In this document: positions 1-7,047 of the stretch, one piece after another
Layout of the letters: each line of letters begins with the position of its first letter
Numbering within the stretch: position 1 is the first letter of the stretch
IMG/VR virus record: IMGVR_UViG_3300037041_000924
Location: 1 to 43,698 of that record
Length of the DNA: 43,698 nucleotides
Origin: a virus
Direction: 5' to 3' (one strand)
Translations under genes and position numbers: made by a program
The notes under the pieces: generated by a model
The model's input: the letters and a program-made list of their open reading frames with translations, nothing else
Told to the model about the DNA's origin: nothing
Database searches by the model: none

Positions 1-1
1 G

Positions 2-316
2 GTGGATATGTACACCGGGTGGAGAGCGGCAAAGAAGCTGCGCGGTGAACGCTTCAACTCCAAGGGCATGGGCGGCACGATCGAGAAGACGGTGCTGTAC
101 ATGCTGGCGGTGCTAATATGCCGTGGCGTAGATGTGTCATTCGGAATGGATGGGAACATAGGCACAACATACGTGGTCGCTGGTCTGATAACAGGTCGTG
201 AACTACTGAGCAACCTTGAGAACATCGGCAAGGTGACCGGACTTGATCTTGCGACGAAAGTACGGGAGGCGTTCGGACACCTGTTCACCTCAAAGCCAAA
301 AGATGACAATCAATAG
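2..316 (+). CDS. Holin, 3' part (5' end cut by the window edge)
   Basis: This is the last 104 residues of the holin encoded in full at 42788-43258. It matches that protein except at three positions (T for C, A for M, K for N). The VDMYTGW start of the visible part followed by a conserved SKGMGGTIEK segment is typical of the phage holin_4 (phi29/TcdE-like) family, which makes pores in the inner membrane to time lysis. The endolysin gene starts 5 bases downstream, as expected for a lysis cassette. It is incomplete only because the contig begins here. Confidence 0.8.
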   Translation: MDMYTGWRAAKKLRGERFNSKGMGGTIEKTVLYMLAVLICRGVDVSFGMDGNIGTTYVVAGLITGRELLSNLENIGKVTGLDLATKVREAFGHLFTSKPKDDNQ

Positions 317-321
317 GGAAC

Positions 322-732
322 ATGCGGAGCATCACCCATTGCATAGTTCATTGCACGGCAACGCCCCAAGGCGCAACGGTCGCAAGCATCCAAAGGTATT
401 GGAGGGAGGTAATGAAGTGGCGGTCAAGCGGCTATCACGTGATCGTGACGCCATCCGGTGCCGCTGTGAGACTTGCACCCGACGAGGCAATTTGTAACGG
501 CGTGGCAGGCCATAACAGGACAAGCCTGCACGTTAGCTATATCGGTGGGGTGGATGCCAAAGGTAAGCCGCTGGACAACCGTACACCGGAGCAAAAGGCC
601 ACGTTGAGACTGGTGCTGAAGGCATGGATGGAAAAGTACCCGACCGCCAAGATATGCGGACATCGGGACTTTGACGGGGTGAAAAAGGCTTGTCCGAGCT
701 TCCACGCCAAGGATGAGTATCGCGACCTGTAA
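322..732 (+). CDS. Endolysin, N-acetylmuramoyl-L-alanine amidase (left variant)
   Basis: A 136-residue protein resembling T7 lysozyme and other Amidase_2 zinc enzymes, which cut the bond between MurNAc and L-Ala in peptidoglycan. Predicted zinc ligands are H10 (VHCT), H114 (GHRD) and C124, and the T7-like KACPSF motif supplies K122; Y38 (GYH) corresponds to the catalytic tyrosine. There is no signal peptide, so release through the upstream holin is expected. The full-length right copy differs at nine residues (I8V, I23V, M31L, S36P, I57L, A79T, K80N, L84M, M102R), none of them a predicted metal or catalytic residue. The next gene is convergent and ends 5 bases away. Confidence 0.88.
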   Translation: MRSITHCIVHCTATPQGATVASIQRYWREVMKWRSSGYHVIVTPSGAAVRLAPDEAICNGVAGHNRTSLHVSYIGGVDAKGKPLDNRTPEQKATLRLVLKAWMEKYPTAKICGHRDFDGVKKACPSFHAKDEYRDL

Positions 733-737
733 CGCAA

Positions 738-971
738 TTACCGAACCTCCACCATTGTGGAGGCTCGGAAAGATGCGCGACCCTTATTTCCGCCTTTGCT
801 GACCATCGGAGGAACTCCGCGATGCTTGATGGTGTGCGGAAGGTCAACGTAGTCGATGAACACGTCCTTTGTTCCGTTCCCGATGGTGTAGGCATCGGAT
901 GTTGCAACTGCTGGCGTGTTGCCATACTTGAACTTCATCCCTGCTTTGATTTCGGTGGCTTGCGTTTTCAT
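738..971 (-). CDS. Small phage protein, unknown; the only leftward gene
   Basis: A 77-residue protein, MKTQATEIKAG... with a KAGMKFKYG segment that suggests a small beta barrel, but I do not recognise the family. It is supported as a real gene by its own promoter and leader. On the minus strand a TATATTTG box (997-1004) and the leader CATCAACAAACAACAACAC precede the ATG, the same arrangement found ahead of the rightward genes at 7730, 8552 and 19136. It converges on the endolysin gene. Its last 19 bases recur at 43680-43698, where the contig ends. Divergent transcription from the putative origin region makes an early or regulatory role possible. Confidence 0.7.
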   Translation of the reverse strand: MKTQATEIKAGMKFKYGNTPAVATSDAYTIGNGTKDVFIDYVDLPHTIKHRGVPPMVSKGGNKGRASFRASTMVEVR

Positions 972-996
972 GGTGTGTTGTTGTTTGTTGATGGGT

Positions 997-1057
997 CAAA
1001 TATATGTCAAAGAATTGAACCCGCAATACCCCGACCCAACTTTGTGACAAACGGTTA
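997..1057 (-). promoter_or_regulatory. Leftward Bacteroidota promoter with upstream box
   Basis: Read on the minus strand: TAACCGTTTGTCACA (1043-1057), then TATTG (1024-1028), a 19-base spacer, then TATATTTG (997-1004), then a CCCATCAAC leader to the ATG at 971. The -7 element is a perfect TAnnTTTG. The same three-part layout appears at 7644-7704 and 8472-8522. Confidence 0.75.
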
Positions 1058-1059
1058 AC

Positions 1060-1310
1060 CGGAACGGATCGCAATGCAAATGCATTGCAACTGTATGCAA
1101 ATGCAATGCACGATGTTTTGATGCGATCGCATTTGCGACGATTGCGCCCCCTTTGCGATCCGCGCCCGGCCCCATAGGTTGTTGTGTGTCAAGCATTTAG
1201 GCAAATAGTGCCGATGTATGCAATTGCATTGCAAATGCCTATATGTATTATAGTAGTATTATAGTAGTAGATTACTATCATTAAGAGTAAATTACTATAC
1301 TACCAAAAAC
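1060..1310. other. Candidate replication origin: TGCAAT iterons plus AT-rich block
   Basis: No gene. The left part holds GCAATGCA-AA-TGCATTGC (1071-1088, perfect 8-base arms), a related copy at 1095-1110, and TGCAAT-TGC-ATTGCA (1219-1233). Between them lie GCGATCGC and several TTTGCGA words (1122-1160). The right part (1240-1303) is very AT-rich: the 11-base unit TATTATAGTAG occurs twice in tandem (1246-1267), ATTACTAT occurs twice, and GTAGTAT/ATACTAC form an inverted pair. Iterons beside an easily melted tract are typical of initiator-bound origins. The phage also encodes a DnaA-domain-IV protein (13481-14131). Function is inferred. Confidence 0.45.
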
Positions 1311-1336
1311 GCGCAAACGATTTTTGAGCGAAGCGC

Positions 1337-1470
1337 TATCTTTGGCGCAATGTCTCGCCCCGCTTCCCGACGAACAGCGCGCTCAGGGCGATGCCAGCAA
1401 GCCCGCTGGCACGACGGCAGGCGGTAGGACGTAGCCGATAGGGGCGGGCCTTTACGGGTCCGCCCCTTGG
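1337..1470 (+). ncRNA. Possible small structured RNA, promoter to hairpin
   Basis: A perfect -7 box TATCTTTG (1337-1344) is followed by about 120 bases with no plausible gene. The stretch holds the stem GCCAGC/GCTGGC (1393-1410) and ends in a strong GC hairpin (1441-1466). No good -33 element is seen at the right distance. It could be a small RNA or merely the attenuated leader of the pentapeptide-repeat gene downstream. Confidence 0.25.
1441..1466 (+). terminator. GC-rich hairpin, terminator-like
   Basis: GGGGCGGGCC pairs with GGTCCGCCCC around a short TTTACG loop, giving a stem of about ten pairs with one wobble. There is no U-tract after it, so termination strength is uncertain. Confidence 0.4.
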
Positions 1471-1498
1471 CTTTGTGATGAACAGTTAGGGGGTGGCC

Positions 1499-1529
1499 TT
1501 GTGGGTATCGGTCCAGTGCATTAGTTTTG
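1499..1529 (+). promoter_or_regulatory. Promoter of the pentapeptide-repeat operon
   Basis: TTG at 1499-1501, a 20-base spacer and TAGTTTTG at 1522-1529 fit the Bacteroidota consensus. The A/C-rich leader CAAACACTAACACGAACACA leads directly to the ATG at 1553; nearly the same leader precedes 2199 and 10505. Confidence 0.6.
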
Positions 1530-1552
1530 CCGCAAACACTAACACGAACACA

Positions 1553-2188
1553 ATGACACACGAACAACTGACCGAAGTGCTGCGGCTGCATAAGATGTGG
1601 CTGAACGTCGAGACTTGCGGCGTCCGAGCGAACCTGATAGGCGCGAACCTGAGCGGCGCGAACCTGAACAGTGCGAACCTGAGGGGCGCGGACCTGAGCG
1701 GCGCGAACCTGAGCGGCGCGGACCTGAGGGGCGCGAACCTGAGCGGCGCGAACCTGAGCAGTGCGGACCTGAGCGGCGCGAACCTGAGCAGTGCGAACCT
1801 GATAGGCGCGGACCTGATAGGCGCGAACCTGAGCGGCGCGGACCTGAGCGGCGCGAACCTGAGCAGTGCGGACCTGAGGGGCGCGGACCTGAGCGGCGCG
1901 AACCTGAACAGTGCGAACCTGAGGGGCGCGGACCTGAGCGGCGCGGACCTGAGCGGCGCGGTACACGCATGGTCACAGGTGGCGTTTATGGGTCACGGAG
2001 CATGTGGCCGAATGCTTACTGCGGTGGTATTCAAAGATGGCGGTGAGGCCGTGTATCAGTGTGGATGTTTTTCGGGCAGTGCTGACAAATTGCGCGAGTA
2101 CATCGAGAAAGGTGAAGAGCGGCTAAAAGCAAGCAGAACGCGGGCTTTTGAGGTGGCTACTGAACTGCTGAACATTCCGAAGGCATAA
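1553..2188 (+). CDS. Pentapeptide-repeat protein
   Basis: A 211-residue protein. Residues 26-135 are 22 uninterrupted pentapeptides of the form A(N/D)LxG/S, expected to fold as a right-handed quadrilateral beta helix with about five and a half coils. A C-terminal domain of about 75 residues follows, with VYQCGCFSG and a charged helix. Some helices of this type mimic DNA and inhibit gyrase, others are scaffolds; nothing here decides. I chose the ATG at 1553 over an in-frame GTG at 1493 because the former follows a promoter and the phage's standard A/C-rich leader. The repeat DNA is a near-perfect 15-base tandem array, so copy number may vary between isolates. It opens a run of tightly packed small genes. 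Confidence 0.9.
   Translation: MTHEQLTEVLRLHKMWLNVETCGVRANLIGANLSGANLNSANLRGADLSGANLSGADLRGANLSGANLSSADLSGANLSSANLIGADLIGANLSGADLSGANLSSADLRGADLSGANLNSANLRGADLSGADLSGAVHAWSQVAFMGHGACGRMLTAVVFKDGGEAVYQCGCFSGSADKLREYIEKGEERLKASRTRAFEVATELLNIPKA
1628..1957 (+). repeat. 22 tandem 15-base repeats
   Basis: Each 15-base unit encodes one pentapeptide, with consensus GCGAACCTGAGCGGC. Variation is confined mainly to the second codon (AAC/GAC) and the last two codons. Units are similar enough for slippage or unequal recombination. Confidence 0.95.
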
Positions 2189-2198
2189 CACGAACACA

Positions 2199-2411
2199 AT
2201 GAGCGACCAAATGAAACCCGGCCATCTACACACGGCCACCGTTGACGGCAAAGAGGCTATCGTTTACCTGTCACTTCGCTGCGAAGGCAAGGACGCCGGA
2301 CGCCGTGACCATTGCTATCGGTATGGGCCACCGTCCCACGACATCATCCCGAAAGATGCGGAGGTGATTATCTTGGCGCTCGTTGAACGCAACAAAGCAC
2401 CACGGCCATGA
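2199..2411 (+). CDS. Small protein, unknown
   Basis: 70 residues, MSDQMKPGHLHTATVDGKE.... The start is set by an AACACGAACACA leader that repeats the one before 1553. The stop overlaps the next start by ATGA, so it is translationally coupled to the gene at 2408. No family recognised; the sequence looks like a small globular beta-rich protein with one cysteine pair. Confidence 0.7.
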   Translation: MSDQMKPGHLHTATVDGKEAIVYLSLRCEGKDAGRRDHCYRYGPPSHDIIPKDAEVIILALVERNKAPRP

Positions 2412-2593
2412 AGTCTGAGGTGGACTTTTGGCGAGGTGAGGCGATGCGTAACGTTGCACGATACGCCGAGGAACATGAGCGCCGGAAGGCAGACCGCATC
2501 CGTTACCGCAGTGCTATCTTGGCGCTGTTAAGGTGGGCCAAGGCACAAGGCAAATACACCGAAGCACTAAACGCACTGAAAGGACATGAGTGA
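2408..2593 (+). CDS. Small charged helical protein, unknown
   Basis: 61 residues, rich in Arg, Glu and Ala and predicted almost wholly helical. The start overlaps the upstream stop (ATGA) and the end overlaps the next start at 2586 by 8 bases. No family recognised. Confidence 0.65.
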   Translation: MKSEVDFWRGEAMRNVARYAEEHERRKADRIRYRSAILALLRWAKAQGKYTEALNALKGHE

Positions 2594-2957
2594 CGAACTT
2601 CACAAGTACCCCGGCAACTTGAAGCATCACAAGGTGGACAAGGAAGGGCAGCGCAAGTTGCTTTGCGAGATGATGGAGGACGATGATAATAGCGGTCTGT
2701 ATGACATGGCGAAACGACCCCCGCTGTTGAGCGATGACGCCTTGGTCGAACTCACATACGTAAAAGAAGATGGCAGGCGACCATCGGAGCAGGTGCGCGA
2801 CATCTACGAAGAAGCACGCGCCAAGGATGCGGAGTTGATACAGCGGCTGGTGGATGGGCTTCAGCAGATAGCAGACGAAGGGCATTGGACACCAGATATG
2901 GACGAGCTACTGAATGTTTCCGCCGCCGCAGGCTTCAAACCAACACAAGCCGAATGA
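2586..2957 (+). CDS. Phage protein with ARAKDAELIQ / AAGFKP motif
   Basis: 123 residues. The last third carries EARAKDAELIQRLVDGL and ends in AAGFKPTQAE. The same two motifs, around a different spacer, end the otherwise unrelated protein at 6751-7047, and the underlying DNA is identical over 28 and 18 bases. This tail is a recognisable but uncharacterised phage accessory motif, probably a helix that mediates assembly. Stop overlaps the exonuclease start (ATGA). Confidence 0.7.
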   Translation: MSDELHKYPGNLKHHKVDKEGQRKLLCEMMEDDDNSGLYDMAKRPPLLSDDALVELTYVKEDGRRPSEQVRDIYEEARAKDAELIQRLVDGLQQIADEGHWTPDMDELLNVSAAAGFKPTQAE

Positions 2958-3730
2958 GTAACCAATTCCGCCGCCTATTTGTTGACATCGAGACATCCCC
3001 CAACGTGGGGTACTTTTGGCAACCGGGCTATGCCGTAAACCTGCCGTATCAGTCAATCAAAAAGGAACGCGGCATCATTACCATTTGCTACAAGTGGCAG
3101 GATTGCAAAGAGCCGGAGGCGTTGACGTGGGATAAGGGCGACGACAAAGCGATGCTGACCAAGTGGGCGAAGATTGCGTGCGGTGCGGATGAGATAGTAG
3201 CCCACAACGGTGATAAGTTCGACTTTGCGCACATACGCACACGGTGCATGGCCCATGGAATAACCCTGCCGGAAACCTACACGCAGGTGGATACGCTGAA
3301 GATTGCCCGCTATCGCTTCAAGTTCAATAGCAACCGCCTTGACTACCTTGGGAAGTTCTTAGGCGTTGGTGGCAAGATGCAAACGCCGCCAGACCTATGG
3401 GACAAGGTAATGGAGGGCAATAGGGCAGCGTTGCGTGAAATGGTTGACTATTGTAAACGAGACGTGTTGATGCTGGAAGCGGTGCATGAGCGGCTGACGC
3501 ATTACAGCAAGGCGACCACGCATGTGGGTGTGGCGGCTGGATATGACCGCCTGACGTGTCCGCATTGCGGCGGAGAGAGGACGAAGGTGAATAAGACGCG
3601 CACCACGTCCGTGGGCATGATACGCCGTGAAATGGTGTGCAAGGGGTGCAGTAGGAATTGGACGGTGGCGGATGGCACCTATCGCAGCGTAATGAAGATG
3701 CGCGAAATGATGAAGCGCAAGGGCGAATGA
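2954..3730 (+). CDS. 3'-5' exonuclease (DEDD, RNase H fold) with zinc ribbon
   Basis: 258 residues. Exo I is VDIET (D11, E13), Exo II is AHNGDKFD (N85, D90) and Exo III is YCKRD (Y166, D170), the DEDDy pattern of DnaQ/PolB-type proofreading exonucleases, here without a polymerase. The C-terminus adds a zinc ribbon with CPHC (202-205) and CKGC (229-232). The ATG at 2954 overlaps the previous stop by ATGA; a longer frame exists upstream but would overlap the previous gene. It probably trims DNA or RNA ends during replication or recombination. Confidence 0.85.
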   Translation: MSNQFRRLFVDIETSPNVGYFWQPGYAVNLPYQSIKKERGIITICYKWQDCKEPEALTWDKGDDKAMLTKWAKIACGADEIVAHNGDKFDFAHIRTRCMAHGITLPETYTQVDTLKIARYRFKFNSNRLDYLGKFLGVGGKMQTPPDLWDKVMEGNRAALREMVDYCKRDVLMLEAVHERLTHYSKATTHVGVAAGYDRLTCPHCGGERTKVNKTRTTSVGMIRREMVCKGCSRNWTVADGTYRSVMKMREMMKRKGE

Positions 3731-3987
3731 AAGCAACGCTCAGGGGCAAGCGGTACAAGGTGCGGCGGTGCAGGATGCCTACCGATGCGCTTGGGTGGTG
3801 CGACCCGCCCGACCATCCCGGAAAGGAGATACGCATATGCCACACGCTGAAAGGGGAAAAGGAGTTAGACGTGACCATTCACGAGTTGCTACATGCCTGC
3901 TTTTGGGACATGGACGAAACGGCGATTAACGACAGCGCAACGGACATAGCCCGTGTACTTTGGCGGATGGGATACCGCAGAACGTGA
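3727..3987 (+). CDS. Small HExxH metallopeptidase-like protein
   Basis: 86 residues. IHELLHACFWDMDE contains the zincin motif HELLH (H52, E53, H56), with an acidic stretch shortly after that could supply the third ligand. It is about the size of minimal phage zincin-like proteins. The ATG overlaps the exonuclease stop (ATGA). Whether it is an active protease cannot be said; substrate unknown. Confidence 0.7.
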   Translation: MKATLRGKRYKVRRCRMPTDALGWCDPPDHPGKEIRICHTLKGEKELDVTIHELLHACFWDMDETAINDSATDIARVLWRMGYRRT

Positions 3988-3988
3988 C

Positions 3989-3996
3989 TATATTTG
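3989..3996 (+). promoter_or_regulatory. TATATTTG -7 box, probably leaderless transcript
   Basis: A perfect -7 element ends five bases before the ATG at 4002, so the predicted transcript would start at or next to the start codon. The same geometry recurs at 21748-21755 and 36819-36826. Confidence 0.5.
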
Positions 3997-4001
3997 GGAC
4001 C

Positions 4002-4253
4002 ATGAAACGAACGAACTACATCTACATCAAGGTCAAAAAGGGCAAGCACAAGTCGCAGCCTTGGACCTTTGAAATTGACATGCCGGACGCTACGCTATCG
4101 ACCATTGTGCCGGAGCGGTATAGCTGCAAAAAGGCGGCGATCCGTGGTGCGCTGCGGAAGCTGGACTTGTGGAATGGCAGGACTACCGGAACATGGAACA
4201 CCGTGGTCGGCAGGAAGAACTACATCGTAACAACCCAACTCGTAAGCAAATGA
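4002..4253 (+). CDS. Small basic protein, unknown
   Basis: 83 residues starting MKRTNYIYIKVKKG, basic, with a predicted alpha/beta fold. I prefer the ATG at 4002, directly after a TATATTTG box, over an in-frame ATG at 3960 inside the previous gene. The stop overlaps the next start (ATGA), coupling it to the large secreted protein. No family recognised. Confidence 0.65.
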   Translation: MKRTNYIYIKVKKGKHKSQPWTFEIDMPDATLSTIVPERYSCKKAAIRGALRKLDLWNGRTTGTWNTVVGRKNYIVTTQLVSK

Positions 4254-6754
4254 TCCGACTACTTCACCGCCTGTTCTTTGCGGCCCTTGTGCTGCTGATT
4301 GTTACGCCGTCAGAGGCCCAACGAAAGACGTTCTATGTGGACGTGGACTTTCCCGAAATGACCCACGCCAACGGCACCAAGACCTTGGCACAAGCGGGCA
4401 TCACAGGAAGCACCAAGTATCCCAACGCGTTCCGCTGGTGGACGCAGATCCTTTCACAGCCTGCCGCATCGTTCCAAGACTTCACGGTAGCGAGTGCTGT
4501 GCTGAACGAAGCGCACTACGCTGGCAACGGTGCTGGGTTCGCAGCGGGTACGCAAAGCACCAGCCGCAACAATGTAGAACGCATCCCTGGCGGCGTGTAT
4601 GACGTCAACGTAGGCATCACCGTGCTACAAGGGCGGTTCATTGGTGGTGGCACGTCCATCGGCCTGAACGGTAACGCCTCCACGGAACTGCGGTACGATC
4701 ATGCGCGATGGATGGACCCGCGTGCTATTCGTGCCGTTATCATTTCGGCGAATTGGGGAACGTCAACCTACCTCGAAAGTTGCTACATCAGCGATGTGCG
4801 GGTGAACGGTAACGGGCCGCACTGGAAGGACGCAGGCTATGACCAGCACGGTATCGCCTTGCAGATCATGGGTGAGACTGCGGCCATTGGTCGGGTATAC
4901 GTTGAGAACTGCAACGGCCACGGCGTATGGGTGAACGGTGCAGGGCCTGGCCGCATCGAACACCTGACCACCTTTGATAACGCATTGGCGGGATTGTATG
5001 CCACGAGCGAAAAGAGCGGCGGCACGAACGGTAATTCGTTGGGCTTCCTCGAAGTGCAGCACATCAGCGGGGATAATAACGGCTGGGTGGTATTGAACCG
5101 CAACGGACCCGCCATGTCCATCGGCTACCTGAAGAACGAAGACGGCCTTAGCGCCCAACGCGGACGGCCAAAGAAAGGGCAGGTATGTATCGAGGCACAC
5201 GGCTGGGTGAACATCCACGCCACGCAGATCACGCACGCCGTCAACGGTGCAAGCGGCCCCGCGTTCGTGATGAACAGCACGGCGAACAAGTCACGGTTGC
5301 GTGTTGAACAATACAGCGTAGTGGCCAATAACGCAAGCGTAGACCAAGGCAGCAGCGCATTGGTGGCCGATGTCCGCAGTAAGCAGGCATGGCGCACGTC
5401 AAACCAAAACGCACAGGACTTGACGGTGATGGACTTCACATGGACGGCAAGCGGCACGGCCTCGACCATGACGTGCAGCGAACCGCTGGTGAGCATTGCG
5501 TTCAATGGCACCACGCGCCTCGGCATTGCCACGACCTACGCCGCCTACAATTACACGTCAGCGACGCCTGTATGGGATGCAACTGGCGGCACGGTGGTAA
5601 CACCTCCGCCCGTACCCGCCTGCACGTTCACATACGGCGCATGGAGCGCCTGCACGAATGGGCAGCAGACGCGATTTGCTACGGCTACGCCCACGGGTTG
5701 CACGGGTACACCGCCTGCGGATAGCCTTTCACGCGCCTGCACGGTAACGCCACCGCCTACGGTCAATAGCGAGATCAACCCGGCTGACGTTATCGTGGTG
5801 GTCAATACGCAAGATCCACTATCCGCACCGATGGCCGTGGCATATATGGCCGCATGGGGCATCCCCAACACGAACGTGGTGAACGTAGCATTGGGGGCGA
5901 ACGATGAACTGACCACTAAGGCAACGCTTGACGCGGCACGGTCTGCCATCAACGCCAAGGGCGGGCAGTACACGGTGCTGGCCATGTCCAAACCATCGCG
6001 GTATACGGGCGGGCAAAGCATCACTTCGGCTGTTGCTTTTGGGCAACGTAGCGTGTCTAATCTGACCGCTTCGGTGCTTTATAACTACACTGGCACGAAG
6101 CCCCGCACGGATCGCGGTATAGCGCCTGCGTTCCTTTTGGTGAGCAGTAACTACATCCGGCGCGATGCACACGCCACACGGCCAACGGGTCAGAGCATTC
6201 TGCTACTGGCCAAGGACAGCCAAAGCCAAGGCAACCCACGGGGCAGCGCACGGGCTGGACAGACGGCAACGGGTGTCACCGTATGGGATAACCGCAGCCT
6301 GTCCAATGTCGGTAGTGGCAGCAATGCCTGCAACTATCTCAGCAACCTGTGCTGGGTGTCCACGCGCAAGCCGAACGCCACGCCTATTGTTGCGGCTTAT
6401 CAGTCCATGTTCCAGTTGGGCGATGATGGCGGCGCTGTATGGGCCAAGGGCTTCTACGGTGACCATGTGACCAGCTTCGGAGGGTTCCTGCCTGTGGTGA
6501 GCAACGGCGTGAACGCACAGAGCCAAACGCCGCTGACGTATCACCTCGACCGTGGAGCATCCATGAGCGTTGGCAGCGTTTCAGAGCCGTGGCAAGGTGC
6601 CAACGGTAGCCTCGTTCAGCAGTTCGTGGACGTGCGGATCTTCCACCCGCTGTTCATCGGTGGCCGTCCCGTTGGTGTAGCTGCGTGGGCTGCGGTGCAA
6701 AGCCCCGACCGGATGCTGTTCGCTGGGGATCCACTAACTGCGCCCATGCGATGA
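4250..6754 (+). CDS. Secreted beta-helix / thrombospondin-like / TIGR03790-like fusion
   Basis: 834 residues. Residues 1-23 are a clear Sec signal peptide (hydrophobic core, SEA cleavage). Residues about 60-430 have the turn-rich, Asn/Gly-rich pattern of a right-handed beta helix, as in tailspikes and pectate-lyase folds. Residues about 458-500 form a Cys-rich YGAWSAC...GC...RAC module resembling a type 1 thrombospondin repeat. From about 506 to the end, VIVVVNTQDPLSAPMAVAYM...GIP and the final LFAGDPLTAP match the start and end of the TIGR03790 family, a protein class of unknown function. The ATG overlaps the upstream stop. It lies far from the structural genes, and a signal peptide is not expected on a virion tailspike, so a host-surface or secreted role is plausible. 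Confidence 0.7.
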   Translation: MIRLLHRLFFAALVLLIVTPSEAQRKTFYVDVDFPEMTHANGTKTLAQAGITGSTKYPNAFRWWTQILSQPAASFQDFTVASAVLNEAHYAGNGAGFAAGTQSTSRNNVERIPGGVYDVNVGITVLQGRFIGGGTSIGLNGNASTELRYDHARWMDPRAIRAVIISANWGTSTYLESCYISDVRVNGNGPHWKDAGYDQHGIALQIMGETAAIGRVYVENCNGHGVWVNGAGPGRIEHLTTFDNALAGLYATSEKSGGTNGNSLGFLEVQHISGDNNGWVVLNRNGPAMSIGYLKNEDGLSAQRGRPKKGQVCIEAHGWVNIHATQITHAVNGASGPAFVMNSTANKSRLRVEQYSVVANNASVDQGSSALVADVRSKQAWRTSNQNAQDLTVMDFTWTASGTASTMTCSEPLVSIAFNGTTRLGIATTYAAYNYTSATPVWDATGGTVVTPPPVPACTFTYGAWSACTNGQQTRFATATPTGCTGTPPADSLSRACTVTPPPTVNSEINPADVIVVVNTQDPLSAPMAVAYMAAWGIPNTNVVNVALGANDELTTKATLDAARSAINAKGGQYTVLAMSKPSRYTGGQSITSAVAFGQRSVSNLTASVLYNYTGTKPRTDRGIAPAFLLVSSNYIRRDAHATRPTGQSILLLAKDSQSQGNPRGSARAGQTATGVTVWDNRSLSNVGSGSNACNYLSNLCWVSTRKPNATPIVAAYQSMFQLGDDGGAVWAKGFYGDHVTSFGGFLPVVSNGVNAQSQTPLTYHLDRGASMSVGSVSEPWQGANGSLVQQFVDVRIFHPLFIGGRPVGVAAWAAVQSPDRMLFAGDPLTAPMR

Positions 6755-7047
6755 GCACGAAAAGAGAGCCGCTGAAAGAGCAGGACATACTGGATGTATG
6801 TGAGCGATACGCGGACAACTACCCTATCGAGGGTCGCATTACAGTCAACTCACGGTCAATGCGACTTGCTGTTGAGCCGTTGGTCGAAGCCGCCCGCGCC
6901 AAGGATGCGGAGTTGATACAGCAGTTGTTCGACTGCCTTCACGCAGTTGCAAACCTTGCCGATGTCGATGCCGACGAACGTTCTACGGTAGCGCGGCCCG
7001 GACTTGAGGCTGCATACGCCGCAGGCTTCAAACCTTCCGAGCAATGA
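6751..7047 (+). CDS. Phage protein with ARAKDAELIQ / AAGFKP motif (paralogous tail)
   Basis: 98 residues. The N-terminus (MSTKREPLKEQDILDVCERY) is unrelated to the protein at 2586, but residues from about 48 onward share ARAKDAELIQ and the closing AAGFKP. The start overlaps the stop of the secreted fusion by ATGA, and its own stop overlaps the spanin-like gene. Function unknown. Confidence 0.7.
   Translation: MSTKREPLKEQDILDVCERYADNYPIEGRITVNSRSMRLAVEPLVEAARAKDAELIQQLFDCLHAVANLADVDADERSTVARPGLEAAYAAGFKPSEQ

Larger units (their letters stand above)
1..756. repeat. Terminal direct repeat, left copy
   Basis: Bases 1-756 align without any gap to 42943-43698 at a constant offset of 42942. Positions 1-114 and 630-756 are identical in both copies, while 115-629 carry scattered substitutions, many silent. 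The identical right block is exactly 127 bases, which is a common de Bruijn k-mer length. The simplest reading is a circular assembly graph in which two strain variants of the holin/endolysin segment were both kept, rather than a physical terminal redundancy. Confidence 0.95.

Noticed and set aside
1-756. True long terminal repeats of the virion DNA
   Set aside because: Packaged terminal repeats should be identical within one molecule; here 115-629 differs, and the 127-base identical end looks like an assembly overlap.
1628-1957. Regular short repeats that could suggest a CRISPR array
   Set aside because: Units are contiguous, 15 bases long and in frame with a pentapeptide-repeat protein; there are no unique spacers.
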